Position numbers and translations under genes: made by a program
Assembly (NCBI GenBank): GCA_001829155.1
Contig: MIAO01000096.1
Span: 1 to 43,083, forward strand
Length of the DNA stretch: 43,083 bases
Direction of reading: 5' to 3'
From: Spirochaetes bacterium GWB1_36_13
Lineage (GTDB): Bacteria; Spirochaetota; GWB1-36-13
Part shown: positions 36,480 through 43,083 of the stretch, piece after piece
Layout of the letters: each line of letters starts with the position of its first letter
Position numbering within the stretch: the stretch's first letter is position 1
The notes under the pieces: generated by a model
The model's input: the letters and a program-made list of their open reading frames with translations, nothing else
What the model was told of the DNA's origin: nothing
Database searches by the model: none

Positions 36480-39254
36480 TTAACCTTTATAAGGTTTGAT
36501 ATCTAAAATTTTAATATGGACATCTTGTCCGCCGATTTCTACATTAATATCCTGATTTTTCTTTCCACCCAGCATTGCTTTTGCAAGTGGAGAATTGTAG
36601 GCCAGAATATGTTTCTCTTCGTTGGTGTCCCAGAAACCAAGAATAGTATAAGATTCTTTTTTAGCGTTTCTTTCTATCTGAACCGTTGTTCCCGGAGTAA
36701 CTTCTTCACCGGAAATCTGACTTAAATCAATAATTTTTGTTTTATCGATCAATTCCTGAAGGAATTTTATCTGATTGTTTAAAGTGCTTTCTTTTTCACG
36801 GGCAGCCTGATACTCGGCATTTTCCCGAAGGTCGCCTTTCTGTCTGGCTTTATCGATTTCAACAACATTTTTCGATTTTTCAATATTGAGTTCTTCGATT
36901 TTTTTTCTTTGTTTATTAAAGCCGTCTTCACTGGACCAGATTATTCTTTCGTCAAGATAATCAATAATAACATGAGAAATTAGATCGTCTTGTGATTTGA
37001 CTTCTTCAACATGCGGAAGTTTCTTTAAAATCTGGCGAATCAGTTCATTTTTTCCTGTTTTTCCTTTGTTGGTGGAAATCAAGCCGGATGAGTTTTTAAT
37101 CAAATGATAAATTTTAACAATATAATCTTCATCCTGATGAGAAACTACAAAATCAATAAAAGAAGTAGGCTCACCCTCTTCCTGATCGATCAATTCTCTG
37201 AAAAGAATATCGGTGGCGGTATTTAAAATATTTTTTGCTTCGGGAGTGGAAATAGAAGGGGTAAACCAGTTGAGTTTTTTCTGGTTCATCAGTTTTCCAA
37301 TGGTATCGATCCGATAAAGAATTTCGATATAGAGATCTTTGAGTGAAAATTGATAGGTTCTGTAATCTCCTTCAATCATTCTCTCAAGGCACCACATGGT
37401 AATATAAGGATTCATCTTGAATTTATTGTGAATTGTATCTTCTACCAGTTCCTTCATATCTTCGGGAGAAAGATGAAGAGAGAGTTTTTCCATGATATGG
37501 GGAGCCAGCTGACCTCGGTCAATCCAGAAAATTTCCTGAAGCACTGTTTCACATTCAGGAAGTTCTTTTTCAATATAATTGATGATTTCTTTTTTATAAT
37601 CAGCTTTATAATTATGGAGAAGGGTTTTAATCAGGTTGTCTTCGTCGTTAAAAATACTGAAGGAATATTCGATTTCCCCGACATATTTTTTATTGGTTCT
37701 GAAAAGTCTTTTTAAAAGAATAAAAGAAATCAGCTGCTCATGAAAATCAAATCTCGGGTTTTGAATCGTATCTTTAAAGTATTGCACCATTTCTTTAAAT
37801 TCATCTGCAAATTCTTCAATTAGGTCGGATTCCTTGATAAATTCCTCATAAATTTTGACCTTATCGTCAAATTTCTTGGTCTGATGGAAGCTGTTGATCA
37901 ATTCTTCTTCGTATGAAAGTTTAATGTCTCTTAAGATGTATTTCGGTCGTCCTTCTTTGATCATACCGATATTGGATTCTTCTTTCAGATAGGTTTTAGC
38001 ATTGTTCCACCACTTGTTCCATTCATTGGTATTAATAATATCCGGTACCAGTTCATCTTTAAAATTGTCGATACTGAGTTCTTTATCAGGAAAACTCTTT
38101 AAAATAGCGACCAGAATTTTCTTCGCTTCTTCTTTGGAATGGATGTTTCCGATTTTCTTTTCTTTTTTCAAGACCCAGATGTGTTCCGGGGTAAGCGGCA
38201 TTAAAGACTTGAGAGCCATGATATAGCTCATTTTATGGTTGATTTTTCCGTCAAAAATCAGATAAAAATCTTCTCCCTTGATTTCCTGAATCTTACCGAT
38301 TCCCCATGTTTTATGGTAAATATAAGAATCCTGATCAAAAAGAATTTCTTTTTCAAATTTTTTGATTGAGTTTTCAATTTTAGATTTAGGATCGTTTAAT
38401 CCTGAATTTTTCATACAAATTTCAAGCTGAGTTGAATTTTTGTATTTTTCACGGTAAAGGTCAATTAATCTGGATCTGATTTTTTGGTTAAAAGGTTCTT
38501 TGACCAGCATGTTTTTGGCAACAAAAATCGCTTCTTCAATTTTTTCGACACCTTCCAGTTCATCCAGAAGGGAAAGCATCAGATTATGGGAAAGTTCTTG
38601 ATTGTTGTCTGCAATAAAAGAAGCTATGTTTTGAAAAAAATGAATTTCTTCGGGGATTTCGCTGACTATTTTTTTCCAGATCGTCTCCAAAAGTGAAAAT
38701 TGTTTGCTTTTAGCGTATCTTCTTAAAGCTGATTTGAAATATTTCAGAGCAAGAACAGGGTCTTTTTTTTCGTAGTATTCAGCCAGTCTTTTTGCCAAAT
38801 CTCCGTTTTCTGTGTCGATGGCAACCAGTTTTTCGAGTATTTCATATTTTTCTTTTTCTTTTTCTTTCTTGAAATTATCATAAATATGGAGAAGAAGTTT
38901 GTAAGCGTAAATGCTTTCTTCATTCTCAATGATTTTATTTAAAATCGTTTCAACGACCGACCATCTTTTATTGTCCTTAAATATTTCAACCAGATGAATT
39001 AATGAGTCCGTATTCTCTTTGTCATCGATTTTATAAGACAAAAGACCGAGAATATAAAGACCTGTAATGCTTTTAGGGGAATTTTTAACAAAATCAAGAG
39101 TAATTTGATGGGCTTCCGTTTCTTTTTTTTCGTTAATAATAGATTTTAATAGATTTTCTAAATCATCAGACTCTTTTTTTCCGAAATTTTCTATAGTAGA
39201 ACGAGTCCATTGTTCTTCTTTTAATTTTTCTTGTAATTCTTTTAAGATTGCCAT
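36480..39254 (-). CDS. greA: Transcription elongation factor GreA with long TPR-like N-terminal extension (spirochaete type)
   Basis: C-term KGDLRENAEYQAAREKESTLNNQIKFLQELIDKTKIID…GTTVQIE…YNSPLAKAMLGGKKNQDINV; ~750-aa helical N-terminus. Confidence 0.92.
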   Translation of the reverse strand: MAILKELQEKLKEEQWTRSTIENFGKKESDDLENLLKSIINEKKETEAHQITLDFVKNSPKSITGLYILGLLSYKIDDKENTDSLIHLVEIFKDNKRWSVVETILNKIIENEESIYAYKLLLHIYDNFKKEKEKEKYEILEKLVAIDTENGDLAKRLAEYYEKKDPVLALKYFKSALRRYAKSKQFSLLETIWKKIVSEIPEEIHFFQNIASFIADNNQELSHNLMLSLLDELEGVEKIEEAIFVAKNMLVKEPFNQKIRSRLIDLYREKYKNSTQLEICMKNSGLNDPKSKIENSIKKFEKEILFDQDSYIYHKTWGIGKIQEIKGEDFYLIFDGKINHKMSYIMALKSLMPLTPEHIWVLKKEKKIGNIHSKEEAKKILVAILKSFPDKELSIDNFKDELVPDIINTNEWNKWWNNAKTYLKEESNIGMIKEGRPKYILRDIKLSYEEELINSFHQTKKFDDKVKIYEEFIKESDLIEEFADEFKEMVQYFKDTIQNPRFDFHEQLISFILLKRLFRTNKKYVGEIEYSFSIFNDEDNLIKTLLHNYKADYKKEIINYIEKELPECETVLQEIFWIDRGQLAPHIMEKLSLHLSPEDMKELVEDTIHNKFKMNPYITMWCLERMIEGDYRTYQFSLKDLYIEILYRIDTIGKLMNQKKLNWFTPSISTPEAKNILNTATDILFRELIDQEEGEPTSFIDFVVSHQDEDYIVKIYHLIKNSSGLISTNKGKTGKNELIRQILKKLPHVEEVKSQDDLISHVIIDYLDERIIWSSEDGFNKQRKKIEELNIEKSKNVVEIDKARQKGDLRENAEYQAAREKESTLNNQIKFLQELIDKTKIIDLSQISGEEVTPGTTVQIERNAKKESYTILGFWDTNEEKHILAYNSPLAKAMLGGKKNQDINVEIGGQDVHIKILDIKPYKG

Positions 39255-39269
39255 AAAAATTCCTCTTTT

Positions 39270-40178
39270 CTAAATTTTTAATTTCTGGTAAATAACGGGA
39301 TCTAAAATTTCCAAAGCTTTTAAATTTTCTTTGATCAACTCAGGCTTGTTCTGAGCCAAATAATAATCTATTTTAAAAAGATTAAGTCTTAACAGGTTTA
39401 AAAGATCCTCTTTTTTTTTGGAACGATTGTATTTATTCTCAAAAACCTGGATTCGTTTATCCATTTCGCTTGTTTCCTGCAAAGACAATTCTCTCTTGAT
39501 CTTAAAAAAACCTCCTGTAATACCGCTGATTCCAATCCATTGCAGTAAGTTCTTCAGTTCAGGCATTTTACCTGTCTTGTTATAATTCTTCTTATAATAG
39601 TATAGTATTTTTTCTATAAAATCAGAATTTACATCCCATAAATTTAATACAGAAGGGTTCATAAAAAAAGCTTCTCTGTAGCAAAGGAGCGCTTTTTCAA
39701 TTTTTTTTTCAGAAAAATACATTTTTCCGAGGATTCCCCATGGTTCAGATTGTTTTGGATAATGCTTGACCAGGCTGACTAAAAATGAAAAAGCGGCTTC
39801 GTTTTTACCGATTCCCAAAAGACTTCTGGCAACCCCCATTTTTACTGAAAAAGGATTTTTATCCAAAGGGTTGACAGGGGTGAGGTTGACCCTGGCGTAA
39901 ATTTTTTTCATAATATGAAAAGAAGCAGCGTCTATCAATTGTCTGGGGGGAGTAATGGATTTCGAGTAAATTTTTTCAAGGAATTTGTCCCAGACTGTAA
40001 TAGGACTTTCAGCGCTTTGAATCTCTTTTTCATTTTTCATCCAGTAGTTTGCGATATCCAGTCCCCAGTCCAAAATTTCAGCTTCTTCCAGATTGTTATG
40101 ATAATCATAAAATATTTTTTCGTTTATTTCAATAAATTGTCCCTGTTTTAAAAGTTCAACAAGTTCATTTTCAATCAT
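39270..40178 (-). CDS. TPR-like hypothetical protein, co-directional with greA
   Basis: 302 aa; EPWGILGKMYFSEKKIEKALLCYREAFFMNPSVLNLW TPR motif. Confidence 0.75.
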   Translation of the reverse strand: MIENELVELLKQGQFIEINEKIFYDYHNNLEEAEILDWGLDIANYWMKNEKEIQSAESPITVWDKFLEKIYSKSITPPRQLIDAASFHIMKKIYARVNLTPVNPLDKNPFSVKMGVARSLLGIGKNEAAFSFLVSLVKHYPKQSEPWGILGKMYFSEKKIEKALLCYREAFFMNPSVLNLWDVNSDFIEKILYYYKKNYNKTGKMPELKNLLQWIGISGITGGFFKIKRELSLQETSEMDKRIQVFENKYNRSKKKEDLLNLLRLNLFKIDYYLAQNKPELIKENLKALEILDPVIYQKLKI

Positions 40179-40638
40179 GATTTTTTTCTTCCTCTATCGA
40201 TTCAAGCAAAAGAAAACTTCCGTCAAAGTCTTTTCCAAAAGATTCAAGATTTCTTTGAATGACAGAACTTTTTTCTGTCTCGAAAAATTGAAACTCACCC
40301 ATTCTCAAGACTTTTAAAGAATAGGGAAGAGGAGAATCTGTATCTTGATAAAAAAAATCAAGAGTATAGCGGAGCTGTCCTTGATTATTGTAATATTCTT
40401 TTTTTATCAGTCTTTTTAAGTGATCGTAAAAATATTTGACCGATTCTGTTATTCCCAGGTCTTCTACACGGCTGGTCTGAGAAACCAGAGTAGAATCCTG
40501 ATAAAGAAATTCATAACTGCCGTAATATTTTTTTAAAAACCGTTTTTTTTCATAAACAGTGATCAGAGAAAGCTGGTTGGAATCATAAAAATAGTAATAA
40601 ATAAATTGATTCTCAATTTTTTTAATTTTCTTTTGCAT
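40171..40638 (-). CDS. Hypothetical protein with antigen/YD-repeat-like strands
   Basis: 155 aa; 8-bp overlap with downstream gene; YYDSNQLSLITVYEKKRFLKKYYGSYEF… FYDHLKRLIKKEYYNNQGQLRYTLDFFY. Confidence 0.65.
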   Translation of the reverse strand: MQKKIKKIENQFIYYYFYDSNQLSLITVYEKKRFLKKYYGSYEFLYQDSTLVSQTSRVEDLGITESVKYFYDHLKRLIKKEYYNNQGQLRYTLDFFYQDTDSPLPYSLKVLRMGEFQFFETEKSSVIQRNLESFGKDFDGSFLLLESIEEEKNHD

Positions 40639-40780
40639 TTTTTACTCTTTTTAGATTTAAAAAGTGGTATATATTTTATTTTAGATTTCAAAAAATTAAT
40701 TAATACTATTAAAATTTAAGGAATTAAAAATTAAAAAAAAATTATATTTTTTAAATATCCTGAGAAGAATTGAGGAAACG

Positions 40781-42814
40781 ATGGAAGAACAAAGTATTTT
40801 AAACGAAATGGAAGATTTGATTTTAAAAATAAATCATCACAATTTTCTTTATTATGTCGAGGCAAAGCCTGAAATCAGCGATCTGGAATACGACCGTCTG
40901 TTTGACCGCCTTGTGTTTCTGGAAAAAAAATATTCCCATCTCAAAAAAGACTATTCGCCTACAGGAAGAGTCGGAAGCGATACGGACAATCAATTTCCTG
41001 AAATAGCGCATACGATTCCTGTTTTGAGTCTGGATAAGATTTACAACGCTTCTGACCTTTCCAAATGGCTTGAAAAAACTCAGGAAAAAACGGATCAAAA
41101 AATATCTTTCAGCATTGAGCCCAAGATTGACGGGTTTTCGGTGGCGCTTTATTATAAAAATGGAGTTTTATCCCATATTGTCAGCCGTGGAAATGGGAAC
41201 ACAGGCAATGATTTAACTGAAAATATCAAAACAATAAAATCCATTCCGTTAAAACTTTTATCTCCTATCGATCTGGCGGTGAGGGGCGAGGTCTATATTG
41301 AAAAAGAAGATTTTTTGAAATACAATCAGAAAATGGGGAATGTCTATGCCAATCCCAGGAATTTTGCAGCGGGAAGCGTACGGAGAAATAAAAGCAGTGA
41401 AGTGGGTAAAATTCCTTTAAAAATCTTGGTTTATGATGGATACAGCGAAAGTTTCGAGGCTCATTCCAATGAAGAAATGCACTCATTTTTAATCCAAAAC
41501 CTTTTTCCTCTCAACCCTGAGATTCTTTTTTTCAATTTTGAAAACAAAGAAAAAGTCTTGACTTATCTTTCTGAAATAGAAGAAAAAAGAAAAAACCTCC
41601 AGTTTGAAATAGACGGGCTGGTGATTAAAGTCAATGAATATCAGTACCGGGAAGAGCTGGGCTATACGGCTCACCATCCCCGATGGGCAGTTGCCTATAA
41701 GTTTGAAGCGCCCCAGAATATTTCTAAAGTGATGGGTATTCAGATCAATGTGGGGCGGACGGGGCGGATCACTCCTTTAGCCTTGATTGAACCCGTTAAA
41801 ATAGGGGGAAGCACTGTTTCCAGAGCCACTTTGCATAATCAGGAATATATTAATTCGTTGGAGCTGGCTGTCGGGGATACGGTGATTGTATCCAAAAGGG
41901 GAGAGATTATTCCCGCAATTGAAGAAGTAGTGGAAAAAGGCGAGGGAGAAATTTTTAGTCTTCCTGACCGCTGCCCTGAGTGTGAATCCAAACTGATGGA
42001 AAAAGGGGCGCATCTTTTTTGCGTGAATCCTTTCTGCAAAGCAAGAATGAGGGAAAAACTCGCCTATTTTGTGCAGGTAATGGATATTGAAAATTTTGGA
42101 AAAGAAACCGTTAAACTTCTTTTTGAAAAGAAAATCATAGAAAATATTCCGGATATTTACTATTTAAAAGAATCTCATCTTATTAATATGGAAGGATTTG
42201 GAGATAAAAAAACACAACTGATTCTAGAAGGAATCAAAAAAAGCCTTGAAAACCCCTATGAAACGGTTTTTACTGCCTTGGGGTTTGATGAAATCGCCGT
42301 AAAAGTGATTCAAATTTTATCGTCCAACGGTCTGGATTCTTTTGAAAAAATTATTGACGCCGCAAAAAAAAATGACCCTGAAATATTTTTAAAATTCCAT
42401 GGAATCGGGAAAAGCACGGCTGAATCCATCATCAGGGAGTTTAATGATATAAAAAATATCAATCTGATTGAAGAGTTTGAAAAGATTGGACTGAAAACGG
42501 AAGATGAAAAAGAATCGAGGATAAAATTTTCTGAAAATTTAAAAAACACTGTCTGGTGCGTAACCGGAAGTTTTGAAAATTTCAAGCCGCGTGAAAAAGC
42601 TCTAGAACTCATCTTATCTCACGGCGGAAGCGTGAGTGAAAGCGTGACCAAAAGAACCACCCATCTTCTGAAAGGCGAGGGAGGGGGAAGCAAAAATGAA
42701 AAAGCTGCCAAGCTGGGAATCAAAATTGTAAGTGAAACTGAATTTCTAAAAATGCTTTCCAATCAGGAAGAAGATTTGCCCCAAAAAGAAAACTTTTTTG
42801 AAAGCTTGTTTTGA
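40781..42814 (+). CDS. ligA: NAD-dependent DNA ligase
   Basis: SIEPKIDGFSVAL (KxDG), NVGRTGRITPLA, CPECESKLMEKGAHLFCVNPFCKAR zinc finger, C-terminal BRCT (TVWCVTGSFENFKPREKA). Confidence 0.97.
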   Translation: MEEQSILNEMEDLILKINHHNFLYYVEAKPEISDLEYDRLFDRLVFLEKKYSHLKKDYSPTGRVGSDTDNQFPEIAHTIPVLSLDKIYNASDLSKWLEKTQEKTDQKISFSIEPKIDGFSVALYYKNGVLSHIVSRGNGNTGNDLTENIKTIKSIPLKLLSPIDLAVRGEVYIEKEDFLKYNQKMGNVYANPRNFAAGSVRRNKSSEVGKIPLKILVYDGYSESFEAHSNEEMHSFLIQNLFPLNPEILFFNFENKEKVLTYLSEIEEKRKNLQFEIDGLVIKVNEYQYREELGYTAHHPRWAVAYKFEAPQNISKVMGIQINVGRTGRITPLALIEPVKIGGSTVSRATLHNQEYINSLELAVGDTVIVSKRGEIIPAIEEVVEKGEGEIFSLPDRCPECESKLMEKGAHLFCVNPFCKARMREKLAYFVQVMDIENFGKETVKLLFEKKIIENIPDIYYLKESHLINMEGFGDKKTQLILEGIKKSLENPYETVFTALGFDEIAVKVIQILSSNGLDSFEKIIDAAKKNDPEIFLKFHGIGKSTAESIIREFNDIKNINLIEEFEKIGLKTEDEKESRIKFSENLKNTVWCVTGSFENFKPREKALELILSHGGSVSESVTKRTTHLLKGEGGGSKNEKAAKLGIKIVSETEFLKMLSNQEEDLPQKENFFESLF

Positions 42815-43058
42815 ATTATTGAAAAATAGAACTATGGTTTCAAACCTGAAATAAAGCCGGATGGGGAAAGCCTCTCTCGTGGGGTATCAAATGCAATGAT
42901 TTTAAAAATTTTGGGGTGAAAAAAAAACAGATTTTGTTTCTGGATAATCTCTGTATTATTTTTTATCAAAACAGAAATTGATTTAAGAAAAGACTCCGCC
43001 TGCTGGATAAACTATAAAACGGGATTTTTATTTCGTAAAACCCCATCGGATTAGAAGG

Positions 43059-43077
43059 ATATACGAAATTCGTATAT
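43059..43077. repeat. Operator-like palindrome at window end
   Basis: ATATACGAA-A-TTCGTATAT, 9-bp perfect arms. Confidence 0.5.
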
Positions 43078-43083
43078 ATGGAG

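Noticed and set aside
1-43083. CRISPR arrays, tRNA or rRNA genes, prophage, IS transposases
   Set aside because: No regularly spaced repeats, T-loop-like GGTTCRANTCC cloverleafs, rRNA signatures, phage structural genes or transposase ORFs recognised on reading both strands

Overview
AT-rich bacterial window, probably from a spirochaete. This is inferred from a ~900-aa GreA with a TPR-like N-terminal extension, as known in Borrelia/Treponema, plus an FlhB flagellar export protein; I could not confirm it by search. Most of the window is dense housekeeping and signalling genes: tyrA, rpsA-TPR-hisD-hydrolase-MFS, flhB, a run of two-component/SpoIIE proteins, an M18 aminopeptidase, a DEAD-box helicase, AMMECR1/HD proteins, psd-pssA-lnt-tgt, greA and ligA. 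The most notable items are: (1) three dispersed MITE-like elements sharing a perfect 17-bp terminal inverted repeat (TCAGGCTGTCGATTATT) but carrying different palindromic cores. Two are flanked by TTAT on both sides, and one has been inserted into the 3' end of a small symporter-accessory-like gene. (2) A 771-aa protein fusing an isochorismatase-like domain (catalytic Cys position apparently Lys), an APH-like kinase domain (HGDLNGKN) and a dual-specificity phosphatase (HCVGGLGRSG), at the end of a signalling-rich same-strand block. (3) A hicA-hicB-HEPN(-CHORD-like Zn protein) candidate conflict cassette at the left edge. (4) Perfect 38-bp and 34-bp intergenic palindromes, a second TIR element family, several gene fossils (ankyrin, Tat signal), and a terminator-like hairpin embedded in a convergent coding sequence. 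I saw no tRNA, rRNA, CRISPR or prophage signatures.
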